Origin: Paenibacillus alba
GTDB lineage: Bacteria; Bacillota; Bacilli; Paenibacillales; NBRC-103111
Reading direction: 5' to 3'
Assembly (NCBI RefSeq): GCF_013204855.1
Contig: NZ_JABMKZ010000021.1
Coordinates: 62,001 to 126,000 of the forward strand
DNA length: 64,000 bases
The notes below the pieces were generated by a model. The model was not told where the DNA came from. It made no database searches and was given only the letters and a program-made list of their open reading frames with translations. The translations under genes and the position numbers were made by a program. Within the stretch, counting starts at the first letter, position 1, and each line of letters begins with the position of its first letter. Positions 25,068 through 34,200 of this stretch are shown here, piece after piece.

Positions 25068-25800
25068 ACTTTCGCGGTGGAAATTGTCCTATTTGCGTGG
25101 TGAAACTGCTTTTTTGACTGGCTCAGAGCAGATGCGGGGCTGTTTCCCTGCTGAGACTGCCTCTTCGGCAAGCTCAGCTTACTTTCGCGGGGAAATGCCC
25201 TTTTCACGCGTCGAGACGGCCTTTTCCGCTCGCTCAGCGCGGTGACGGGGCTGTTTTCCTGCTGAGACTGCCTCTTCGGCAAGCTCAGCTTACTTTCGCG
25301 GGGGGAAATGCCCTTTTCCCTCGTTGAGACGGCCTTTTCCGCTCGCTCAGCGCGGTGACGGGGCTGTTTTCCTGCTGAGACTGCCTTTTCGGCAGGCTCA
25401 ACTTACTTTCGCGGGGGAAATGCCCTTTCCCGCGTCGAGACGGCCCTTTCCGCTCGCTCAGCGCGGTGACGGGGCTGTTCTCCTGCTGAGACTGCCTTTT
25501 CGGCAGGCTCAGCTTACTTTCGCGGGGAAATGCCCTTTTCCCTCGTCGAGACGGCCTTTTCCGCTCGCTCAGCGCGGTGACGGGGCTTCTCTTGCTGAGA
25601 CTGCCTTTTCGGCAGGCTCAGCTTACTTTCGCGGGGAAAATGCCATATTTGCGTGGTGAGACTGCGTTTTTGACTGGCTCCAAGCAGATGCGGGGCTGTT
25701 CTCCTGCTGAGACTGCCTTTTCGGCAGGCTCAGCTTACTTTCGCGGGGAAATGCCCTTTTCCCGCGTCGAGACGGCCTTTTCCGCTCGCTCAGAGCGTCG
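25068..25800. repeat. Tandem repeat, about 6.5 units of ~111 bp (two ~55-bp halves)
   Basis: Units begin with ACTTTCGCGG at 25068, 25181, 25292, 25405, 25516, 25625 and 25737 (113, 111, 113, 111, 109 and 112 bp, then a partial copy). Each unit contains GCTGAG-CTGCC / GGCAG-CTCAGC, a strong hairpin with a TTTTC loop. The two halves of a unit are themselves related (both contain GAGAC-GCCTTTTC and GCTCAGC), so the basic repeat is about 55 bp. Two halves (in units 1 and 6) are of a divergent third type with TTTGCGTGGTGA. Open frames across it come from the repeat composition and show no start signals. Confidence 0.9.
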
Positions 25801-25912
25801 AGAAATCGCAGCCAGTACCGGGATGCTTTTATCCAAGTAGTAGGCGTAGGATCGCATGCAGGATCCCCAGCGCCCGATGTACCGAAGTCTATGACGGTGC
25901 TAGCCAGCGTGT

Positions 25913-27391
25913 TTAATCATTAATTAGACGTTCGTTATGTACGACATGCAGGGGCAGCCAAATTTTAAAAACAGACCCTCTCCCTTTACAACTAGCCACC
26001 TCAACCGATCCTTCATGCATGTCCAAAATCCACTTGGCAATGGATAACCCTAACCCCGTGCCAGGGGTTTTCCCTCTTGAAGTGTCGGCTCGATAAAACC
26101 GTTCAAAGATATGAACTAACTCGTCGTCATCCATGCCAATGCCGGTATCTTTGATTACTATAGCTATTTTATTCCCCGTCCTTTCAACATCCATCTTCAC
26201 GGATCCTTCAGGAGTGAACTTAAAGGCGTTATCAATAAAAATAAATAATAACTGCTGCAAATAATCTGCATCACCCGAAATATACAGATTTCGCAAAAGC
26301 TCTATATGTTCTGCTGACCACTTCACGGACACAGATTTTGGAAGGAACTCAGCCTTTCTTACTACTTTCTCGACGATAGGCTTTAATTCATGTATTTCTT
26401 TATTAATTTGAAGACCAGCATCCACTCTTGCCAGTGATAGAAGATCGTTAACAAGTCTCCCCATTCGCCTAGATTCATCCGTGATATCCTGCAGCGCTTC
26501 AATAGAAAGTTCAATTTCCTCTCTTTCGGCTTGATGAGCAAGTTTCAGTCGTAAAGATTGCCACATTTTATAAAGCAGCTCAGCGTTTCCATGAATAGTT
26601 GTAAGTGGAGTTCTCAGTTCATGTGAGGCATCTGCTACGAATCTCCGCTGTGTCTCTGAGGATTTATCTAACTCAACATAAATGGTTTGGATGCGTTCAA
26701 GCATTTTATCCATCGTATCGCTTAGAAGACCAATTTCATCTAATGGCCCTTTATAGTTTATTCTAATTCCGAAGTCTTCACTGTTTTTTATATTCTTCGT
26801 TGCATGGATTAAGGTATAGATCGGTTTTAGCGCTTTTCGCGAGAAAAGCCATCCTAAATACGTCGCAAGAGCTACGACAAATAGGGACAAGATACTAAGA
26901 ATCCATCGCAAATTCGTAAGGAAGCTCTCAATAACACCAACATTATAGGCAGCTTGCAAAACACCAACTAATTTCCCATTTAATAGCAATGGATCATTAT
27001 AAATTAAAAAAGGCGTATTATGAATACTTTCAATGGAGTAATAACCCACTTTATTATTTTGTAAAAACTCCGTTGAAAAAGGAAGGTCTACCTTCCTTAG
27101 ATTTGATGATTTGGTCTTATATCCACTGGTAAAGTTAGTAATTTGCATAAACATGCCCGAGCTAACGGTATCAAAATCATCAAGCTGAATAAGCAAATTC
27201 CACCCTTTGGGAGAAAGCTCCAGTTGATACGCAACATTTCGCTGGATCTGAGTTGTTTGAGCTCTAAGTGTTTTTTTAAAATCATTAAACATATAAAACT
27301 GCAGGAAAAAATATAAGGATAATCCAAAAATCAGTAAGACAAATCCTAAGATACCTGAGTAAAGTAAGGTTAATCTTAGACGAATGGTCAT
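25913..27391 (-). CDS. Sensor histidine kinase (HAMP, HisKA), no partner regulator nearby
   Basis: Membrane sensor kinase of 492 residues. Helices near 10-32 and about 165-185 flank an extracellular domain; HAMP follows, then the HisKA motif VADASHELRTPLTTIHG, the N box FIDNAFKFTP, and the G boxes IKDTGIGMDDDE and GTGLGLSIAKWIL. All catalytic motifs are intact. OmpR-type kinases of this kind are normally preceded by their response regulator with a short overlap; here a terminator and an unrelated secreted protein gene stand upstream and the tandem repeat lies downstream. The ribosome binding site is weak. The partner must be encoded elsewhere or has been lost. Confidence 0.9.
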   Translation of the reverse strand: MTIRLRLTLLYSGILGFVLLIFGLSLYFFLQFYMFNDFKKTLRAQTTQIQRNVAYQLELSPKGWNLLIQLDDFDTVSSGMFMQITNFTSGYKTKSSNLRKVDLPFSTEFLQNNKVGYYSIESIHNTPFLIYNDPLLLNGKLVGVLQAAYNVGVIESFLTNLRWILSILSLFVVALATYLGWLFSRKALKPIYTLIHATKNIKNSEDFGIRINYKGPLDEIGLLSDTMDKMLERIQTIYVELDKSSETQRRFVADASHELRTPLTTIHGNAELLYKMWQSLRLKLAHQAEREEIELSIEALQDITDESRRMGRLVNDLLSLARVDAGLQINKEIHELKPIVEKVVRKAEFLPKSVSVKWSAEHIELLRNLYISGDADYLQQLLFIFIDNAFKFTPEGSVKMDVERTGNKIAIVIKDTGIGMDDDELVHIFERFYRADTSRGKTPGTGLGLSIAKWILDMHEGSVEVASCKGRGSVFKIWLPLHVVHNERLIND

Positions 27392-27456
27392 TTCATTTTC
27401 ACATCCAATTCCAAAATAATATCCCTAACTATCCATTTTCTGATAAATATGACCTT

Positions 27457-27506
27457 AAAAAAAGACTGTGGATCGGCTAATTGAGCCGACCGACACAGTC
27501 TTTTTT
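27457..27506. terminator. Strong bidirectional terminator
   Basis: AAAGACTGTG pairs with CACAGTCTTT, with an inner CGGC/GCCG stem, and is flanked by A and T runs on both sides. It ends the leftward secreted-protein gene. Confidence 0.88.
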
Positions 27507-27513
27507 GCGATTG

Positions 27514-29256
27514 TTAGTTATTGGCAAGCAGTTTAGTCACTGCTGAGGCATAATCTTGTTTAAGCTTAGCAGCATCTTGCTCGGACAGCCCACCGCCAGC
27601 CACGAAGCCGTTAATCTCCTCATTCGCATGCCGCAACAGTTTAATTAGAAGCGAATCGGCGTCAATGCCTACGGCTTGCTGCAAGCTCTTGCCGCCTGCC
27701 ATGCTTTTGAGCAGATCGAAACTTTTGATCTGTGTTGCATCAGCGGAATCGGCGCTTTTCGTCTCCGTTACATCAGCAGCGTCGTCGACGATTCGATTCA
27801 GTCGGTCGGTCAGGTACTGCTTGGTATCAACAGAGGCTTTGTAATTGCCGTTCGTGATGGCGGCATTGAGCAGCCCGTATGCTTCTGTTTTCGTCGGCTG
27901 TTCATCCGCTAGTGTGAGCCAACCATTCTGAACAGCAGTATCCAGGAATGTGTCGATCCGTGATTGCAGCATACTGGTCAATTCCGCGGGATCCACAGAC
28001 GTCGCATTGACTAAGGGCTGACCGTCAGCCAGCTTATCACGCACATCCGAAACGGCCACGCCTGCATAGTCTGCTATGTTCCCAACTACGGAACGAATAC
28101 TCTCGGCGGCGAGTGCCGGGCTGCTTGTTCCGGTTGCAGTTTGCGTTCCGAACCCGTTCTGGTCAACTGCTTTTTGCAGGGCATCCGCCGAATTTTGCTC
28201 TAGCTTGGTGAGCAATTTTACTGACAAGTTGCCAGCTTCCCATTCTTGCTCCAACGCATCGTTAACGTCAGCTGTCAATTGCGAAGTCAGATCGGCTTCG
28301 GACATTCCTGCTATTGTACTTAGACTTTGACCTGCTAAAAGTGCGGAATGAACATCATCAATGTCTTTGCCCGCGAAGATCGCTGCCTTCTGGATAACGG
28401 AGCTAGGATCGAGTTTATCCGCCAGCAGTCGCTGTCCATATTGTTCCATCCACGGTGTCGTTGCGGGATCGTAGCCTGGGGTGCTCGCCGCGTCCCATAA
28501 GGCTGAGGCTCCGTCCTTCTCCGCATTCTCCAACTGGTCAGAAGGAAGTGTGCCATTCTTCACAGCAGCTTCCAGATCCTGATTGAACAGTGCTGTAAGC
28601 GCATCGTTCAAGGCGGATGCATCCATGCCTGAAGCTTCTACCAAGCTTTTGCCGCTGCGCAGCGCTTTGCGCAGGTCAATTGTGCTAACTCCTGACGGCA
28701 GCGATGCATCATCGGCTATTGTACTTAAGTGGCTATGTAAAATGGCTGCTCCGTCCGTTTGAATAACCGCTGGTTGGCTGTCCGTCGACCATCCGCTGCT
28801 AACGAGGTCGGCGATACGCGGGTAAGCCGTTTCTTCCAACGCCGCGGCCTCCTGTGCCGACAAATTGCCTGACTGCACTTCGCTAGCCATATCCTCCGCG
28901 AACATCGTCTTCAATTTATCGATTAAATCCGATGGATTCAGCTTCGAGGCTGCCATCAAAGTCGCTCCCGATGCGAGCGCATTTTGGAAATCGTCGGAAT
29001 TCGCGCCCGCTGCCGCCTCAGTGTGGATATCCAGCTTGCCAAGCCAATTGTTCAGCAGCAATGTATTGTAGTTGATAGCTGCTCCTGCCGCCGATGTGCC
29101 AGATTGCGTATCTGCCGTTGTCGCTACCGATCCCTCAACGGACGTCGTTGTCGTTCCGATTTCCGCCGCATACGCCGACTTTACAGGAAATGCCGTACCG
29201 CTTGCTCCTGTGACTAATAACGCTGCACCCATCAGTACTGCCAGTTGTTTTCTCAT
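27514..29256 (-). CDS. Secreted protein with five ~100-residue helical repeats
   Basis: Exported protein of about 580 residues and unknown function. The N terminus is a typical signal peptide (MRKQLAVLMGAALLVTGASG ending near AYAA). The rest consists of about five degenerate repeats, each with the pattern of an ALxxGxSL-x-A-x-G-M/L-x-x-x-xL segment followed by a helix ending V-x-x-G-x-L (for example LRSGKSLVEASGMDASAL, LLAGQSLSTIAGMSEADL, MAGGKSLQQAVGIDADSL). No catalytic or anchor motif is seen. The ATG at 29256 lies six bases after GGAG. Similar Asp/Ala-rich repeats occur in other secreted proteins of this group, but I cannot name a family. It is transcribed alone and ended by a strong terminator. 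Confidence 0.75.
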   Translation of the reverse strand: MRKQLAVLMGAALLVTGASGTAFPVKSAYAAEIGTTTTSVEGSVATTADTQSGTSAAGAAINYNTLLLNNWLGKLDIHTEAAAGANSDDFQNALASGATLMAASKLNPSDLIDKLKTMFAEDMASEVQSGNLSAQEAAALEETAYPRIADLVSSGWSTDSQPAVIQTDGAAILHSHLSTIADDASLPSGVSTIDLRKALRSGKSLVEASGMDASALNDALTALFNQDLEAAVKNGTLPSDQLENAEKDGASALWDAASTPGYDPATTPWMEQYGQRLLADKLDPSSVIQKAAIFAGKDIDDVHSALLAGQSLSTIAGMSEADLTSQLTADVNDALEQEWEAGNLSVKLLTKLEQNSADALQKAVDQNGFGTQTATGTSSPALAAESIRSVVGNIADYAGVAVSDVRDKLADGQPLVNATSVDPAELTSMLQSRIDTFLDTAVQNGWLTLADEQPTKTEAYGLLNAAITNGNYKASVDTKQYLTDRLNRIVDDAADVTETKSADSADATQIKSFDLLKSMAGGKSLQQAVGIDADSLLIKLLRHANEEINGFVAGGGLSEQDAAKLKQDYASAVTKLLANN

Positions 29257-29543
29257 CTCAATCTCCATCCTTCCGTTTCGTGGCTCCACGTCTGTTGTTG
29301 CTTACAAATCAAAGTATAGAGATGCTTCCTGAATTTTTCATGAAACCGCCCTGAAAATTGGATGATTTTAACATAAAAATCAGCTTAATTTCCGCTGAAT
29401 GAAAGCTAAAAGTGTTGCGGTCGGGAAACTTTACTGTGGACTTCGTTTGGTGCAGGCCCCCTTTGGGGAGAGACATAATCGGAGCAGTCTTCCATCTAAT
29501 TTCAATACAAATAGGTTGCACTCTATATTCATTGTTAGTCCAA

Positions 29544-29570
29544 ACCTCCTCTTGGCAATTTCATAAGATA
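29544..29570 (+). promoter_or_regulatory. Sigma-K-like promoter of the collagen-like gene
   Basis: AC (29544-29545), 16 bases, then CATAAGATA (29562-29570) fits the sigma-K consensus AC-N16/17-CATANNNTA exactly, 27 bases before the proposed TTG start. Late mother-cell expression suits a spore-surface protein. The motif is short, so chance is possible. Confidence 0.5.
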
Positions 29571-29596
29571 GAATATTGCATCGGGAGGTGTTTAAC

Positions 29597-30256
29597 TTGG
29601 GGGAAGCCGTATGTTTCAAAAAAGTTACAAAAAAGAAAAGAGCGCTACGAAAACAGCAGCCTAAAAAGAAAGTACGTGGAATATCGAGATTGAAATTAAG
29701 GTGTACTTGTACGAGGCGAAAAAGAAACAAAGAACCTAAAAAAGTTATTACATTCAAAAAGAAACCTTGCTTAACCGGTCCACGAGGACCTCAAGGACCT
29801 CAAGGAGCTCCCGGCGTGCAAGGCGCTCAAGGGCCTTCAGGTCCACAAGGATCTCAAGGACTTCAAGGACTTCAAGGACTTCAAGGGCTTCAAGGGCTTC
29901 AAGGGCTTCAAGGCATACAAGGCCCCACAGGACCACCGGGGTCTGTCATAATCCCCGACATCATCATTTTGCCAATTGCTCAAAGATATTTTTATATAGT
30001 GACCTCAGATATTCAGTCCCGTGTAACCATCCCTGCTCATGAATTCACAGACGATGAGGGAGTTCCCATAACCGCATTTCCAAACAATGGTCTAAATAGC
30101 TATACGAATCTTTACATCAATGGGATGTTGCAAGAAAGCAGTATCTATCTTTTAAATGAAAGTGCCTTGCTCATTAACCTCAACAACCAAACTATTTTTT
30201 CAAATACACCTATTATTCTTGAATCTATTCGTTTCTCGGCTCAAATAATCTCTTAA
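29597..30256 (+). CDS. Collagen-like spore-surface protein with DUF4183 C-terminal domain
   Basis: About 219 residues in three parts. The first ~55 residues are extremely rich in Lys and Arg, with a CTCTRRKR cluster. Then come 18 uninterrupted G-X-Y triplets, including six successive GLQ encoded by a 9-base tandem repeat. The last ~100 residues match DUF4183, the domain found at the tips of collagen-like exosporium proteins in Bacillus relatives (ITAFPNNGLNSYTNLYINGM). No signal peptide is present, as expected for a protein placed on the spore by the mother cell. The start is a TTG at 29597, eight bases after GGGAGG, because the earlier TTG lacks a site. A second DUF4183 gene follows. Confidence 0.83.
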   Translation: MGEAVCFKKVTKKKRALRKQQPKKKVRGISRLKLRCTCTRRKRNKEPKKVITFKKKPCLTGPRGPQGPQGAPGVQGAQGPSGPQGSQGLQGLQGLQGLQGLQGLQGIQGPTGPPGSVIIPDIIILPIAQRYFYIVTSDIQSRVTIPAHEFTDDEGVPITAFPNNGLNSYTNLYINGMLQESSIYLLNESALLINLNNQTIFSNTPIILESIRFSAQIIS

Positions 30257-30306
30257 AATAATCAATTATACGTTATGGATTAGCCGTTCCTATTATCTAT
30301 CAATAA

Positions 30307-30315
30307 CATAAGCTA
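30307..30315 (+). promoter_or_regulatory. Possible sigma-K -10 element before the small DUF4183 gene
   Basis: CATAAGCTA fits CATANNNTA, 25 bases before the start codon, but the -35 position reads CC rather than AC. This is weak support for sporulation control. Confidence 0.3.
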
Positions 30316-30339
30316 GTTGAGAGAAGAGAGGTGATATTC

Positions 30340-30624
30340 ATGCCAATTACAAAGCCTTTTATGGCTTCGAGAAGATTCAGTGCTACAGCAGCAGATGGAA
30401 CAGGTGTCGGGGTTGCTTTTAATATTCTTGCTACAGCAACCACCAATGACACAGGTACTCCTGCCACTGCTTTTCCAACGGCGCCAGCGTATTATAATCT
30501 GTACATTAATGGACAGATTCAAACAGCTGATACTTCAACTGTTACTACTACGGCTATTACCATTCCAAATGGTGATGCACTCGATCCTGCGACTCCGATT
30601 GTCATTGAGTTTGTTGTGAACTAA
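30340..30624 (+). CDS. Stand-alone DUF4183 protein
   Basis: A 94-residue protein that is essentially one DUF4183 domain: RRFSATAADGTGVGVAFNIL, then TPATAFPTAPAYYNLYINGQ, the same core as the C-terminal part of the preceding collagen-like protein. It has no collagen stretch, signal peptide or anchor. The ATG follows GAGAGGTG by about seven bases. It probably forms part of the spore outer layer, possibly co-assembling with the collagen-like protein through the shared domain; this is inference from the domain and its position. Confidence 0.78.
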   Translation: MPITKPFMASRRFSATAADGTGVGVAFNILATATTNDTGTPATAFPTAPAYYNLYINGQIQTADTSTVTTTAITIPNGDALDPATPIVIEFVVN

Positions 30625-30755
30625 TTTTATTAATGACGAGATGCGACAATTGATTTGGAACGTCAGCATCTCGTCAATTCTAAACATCTATAAGGTAATA
30701 TTGTTTTGTACATATACTTTTAAGATGCATTATATCAATTAGGAAGTGATTATAC

Positions 30756-31190
30756 ATGGCGATCATATTACCTATCGGTCCCCCGATAATATTCGGATTT
30801 ATTTATAATCTTAGTGCTCAAACTGTTCCCATAGAGTCCGATGTTGTTTTTGATACAAATGGCATTCTATCACCGGGAATTACGCATACGCCCGCAACCA
30901 CCCAAATTGCGGTCAGCAATCCGGGCAACTATGAGGTTACTTTTCACGTGTCAGGTGTAGAGCCCAACCAATTCGCCCTATGTTTAAATGGTGTTCCAGT
31001 TGCGGGAACCGTGTATGGTTCCGGTGCAGGCACTCAGCAGAATCAAGGGCAAGCTATCGTTGCTCTAGCCGCCGGCGATATTCTTACTTTGCGAAACCAT
31101 AGTTCAGCTGCTGCTGTTACCCTTCAGACTTTGGCAGGCGGCACTCAAACAAACGTAAATGCTTCTATTGTTATCAAGAAATTAAGTTAG
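30756..31190 (+). CDS. BclA-type C-terminal jelly-roll protein (exosporium-like)
   Basis: A 144-residue protein made of one TNF-like beta domain of the kind that caps BclA, the collagen-like exosporium glycoprotein: IPIESDVVFDTNG-like VPIESDVVFDTNGIL, ITHTPATTQIAVSNPGNYEVTF, PNQFALCLNGVPVAG, and DILTLRNHSSAAAVTLQ. The collagen stretch normally found before it is absent. Start ATG after AGGAAGTG. It ends a run of three spore-surface-type genes and is followed by a strong terminator. In BclA this domain forms trimers, so it could trimerise or attach to collagen-like partners. Confidence 0.82.
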   Translation: MAIILPIGPPIIFGFIYNLSAQTVPIESDVVFDTNGILSPGITHTPATTQIAVSNPGNYEVTFHVSGVEPNQFALCLNGVPVAGTVYGSGAGTQQNQGQAIVALAAGDILTLRNHSSAAAVTLQTLAGGTQTNVNASIVIKKLS

Positions 31191-31223
31191 CACATGAACT
31201 GAACAAGCCCGCTAGCTCAACAA

Positions 31224-31262
31224 GGCAAAAAGGCCCACACAACGCGTGCGGGCCTTTTTGCC
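31224..31262. terminator. Bidirectional terminator between convergent genes
   Basis: GGCAAAAAGGCCC pairs perfectly with GGGCCTTTTTGCC around a 13-base loop. It ends both the BclA-like gene and the leftward NRPS-like gene. Confidence 0.9.
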
Positions 31263-31273
31263 TGTTAAATTAT

Positions 31274-34200
31274 TTATACAAGTAATTTGCTTGGTTCGCG
31301 CCGCTTCTGCGGCACAGGGAAATAGCCAATATGTACAGCGTAACTAATTAACTTCTGAATGAAGACAAAGTCGGATGCAGCACATTTGAAATCTGAATCG
31401 CCTAAGTAGGACAAGGTAAGCTCACAGCCATACTGGAACTCCGAATCTTTGGCTCCGTCGCCTTCCAACTGCGCCATAGCCAGCGCAAGAGCCTCCTGAT
31501 TTTTCACATAATTCGGATCAAACAGCCATCTTGTATACGTATCGAAGGGCATCGTTTCTACTTGATATCCCATTTCATTGACGTATTGGATGAGCTTCGA
31601 ATACGGAATAGGATTCGGATTGCAAATATGAAACATATGACCAATTGCGTCTTGCTTCAGAACAAGCTCGACAATCGAGCTGCTGGCATAATCAATTGGC
31701 GTAAGGTCCACAAGCCAATCGGCTTCAGGCGCCTTGCCGAGCAGGAGCATAGCTTTCAACATGCGGTAAAAAGCATTGCTGTCGATGTTCGTCTGAAATT
31801 TGCCTGTCACCGAATGGCAGGTAAGATTCGCCGGGCGGTAAATGCTGACGGCCAACCCTCGCTTAGCTGCAGCCAGAACCAGCTTTTCGGCAGCCAGCTT
31901 ACTGCTGGAGTACACACTCTCAAGATGCAGATTGGGTGAGAAATCGTTCAACTTCTCAACCGAATCCCACAGATGATTAAGCGCTAGGTCTTCAGGGATC
32001 GCAATGGTTGAAATATGATGGAATTGAATGCCAGGCTTCGATTCCGCGAGCTCGATCAAATGCTGGGTACCTCGCACATTCGTCTGCTCAAACTGTTCCG
32101 CACTGCCAAAATGTCTAACGTCAGCTGCTGCATGAATGATCGCATCCGTTTGACCGCTGATTCGCTCCCAGTCTTCGGTCGACAAACCTAGTCGTGGTGT
32201 TGACAAATCACCTTCAATAACTTGAACCCGCTCTTTCAGCAGTTCTAGCAAACTGTCCCCAAAGTAAGTCAACATCACGTCCTGAAGCCTGCTGTAGGCT
32301 GATTGTCCCGGTGAATGACGGATGACAGCGATGATCTGCGCTGAGCTTTTCTTCAAGAGTTCATACAAGATATGTGATCCCAGATAGCCGGTGGCGCCGG
32401 TTAACACCATGCACGCCGCTGCTTTGACATTGGCAGGATTCTTGGATGCACCTGCCAGTTGTTCAATGCGCGGGTACTCATGAAGCACTTTGATCGCTTT
32501 GGGACGGGAGCGCTCACGCACATACTGGACCTCTTGATCCAACTGCTCCATCCGCTTAGCAAGCTGCTCCATCGTTTTATACTGGAACAAGTCTTGAATC
32601 GCTAGCTGCAGGCAGTATGGCTTCAAGTGCACAAGCACTTGAATAACGCCTAGCGAGTCTCCGCCAATTTCGAAAAAATCATCCTCAATGCTAAGCTGTT
32701 TCTTGCCTAGATTAGCTTCCCAAGCAGCAGCAATGAGCTTTTGATATTCGGTTGCAGGCCTCTTAGTTTCATCTATGAAGGTTTGCTCTTCATTTTGTTC
32801 AAACTCATAGCCAGCAAGCTTCTTCCGCTCCACTTTTCCTGTTGGAGAAAGCGGCATTTCCTCAAGCTGCACCAGCCATTTGGGAACATAGTACGCTGGC
32901 AGCTTGTCATGCAGGAACGTTCGAATTAACGAGGCAGGCAAAGGAGATCCATCCTTTGTCGTGTAGTAGCCGACCAACGCTTGCTGCCCGCCGGGCTCCT
33001 TCACGGGAATGACGGCCGTATCCTGGATGTTGGGGTACTTGGTTAAGTAATCCTCGATCGCTCCGATTTCAATGCGATGACCTCGAATTTTAACTTGCGA
33101 ATCTCGCCGTGTAACATACTCAATCGTGCCATCTTCCAGAAGCTTGACAATATCGCCGGATTTATACACTATTTCATCGGGATTAAATGGGCTCGGAATG
33201 AAAGCTTCCGCTGTTTTGAGCGATTGATTGAGATAACCCTTGGCTAGGCCGACGCTGGCAATCAGAAGCTCTCCGGGAACATTCAGCGGACACAACTGCA
33301 GCTCCTGATTGACGATGTATACCCTATAATTCCCATTCGGCGTTCCGATCGGTATATGCGTCAGTTTCTCAGGGATAGGCTCGCTGATCCGGTGAAAAGT
33401 CGTGCCGACCGTGCATTCCGTAGGACCGTACAAATTGTAAATATCGATCTGACCATTCGATTTGGTTTGGAACGCTCTGACTTGTTCACCATATAAGGCT
33501 TCACCGGCTATCATAACCGCTCTCAAACTAGCTAGCTTACGAAATCCTGCATCAGACAAACGAACAGCCAGCTGATTGAAGAACACGGTAGGCACGGCCG
33601 GAATGATCGTCGTTTGCGCTTTAGCGACAGCATCGGCGAAGGCTTCGATGGAAACCCGTTCTTCCGCCGATAATAAATGCAAATGCGCTCCCGCATATAA
33701 TGCACTGATGACTTCCCATACAGAAGCATCGAAGCTGAACGTTGCGAACTGGGTCAGCACGTCCTGCTCTGTGATCGCGAATTTGTCGCAAATGAACGTG
33801 CCCAGATTGACAGCGCCTCGATGCGCCAGGAGCGTGCCCTTCGGCTGACCGGTGGAGCCCGATGTATAGATCACATAAGCTAGATCGTCCGGATCGACGC
33901 TTACCTGCGGATTATCCGCAGCGTAAGCGCTCAAGTCGCCATCGACCAGCATAATTTCTTTCACGGTTCCAAGACTTGCCGTGAGCTGTTCAGAGCGTTC
34001 GGCATGGATCTGCTTAGTCAGGATATAGCCGGTTTTCGTATCGCCAATAATGTAGCGAATGCGTTCTTCGGGATATTCCGGATCAACGGGTACATAAGCC
34101 CCTCCAGCTTTGAGAACGCCCAGCAGGCTGATGATCGTATCAAGGCTGCGTTCCATGAATAAGGTTACGAAATCCCCTTTACGCAGCCCTTTGCTGAGCA

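Noticed and set aside
24989..25840. Open frames of 80-110 codons across the ~111-bp tandem repeat on both strands
   Set aside because: They translate the repeat unit in several frames, have no ribosome binding site, and differ where units differ by indels. They are by-products of repeat composition.
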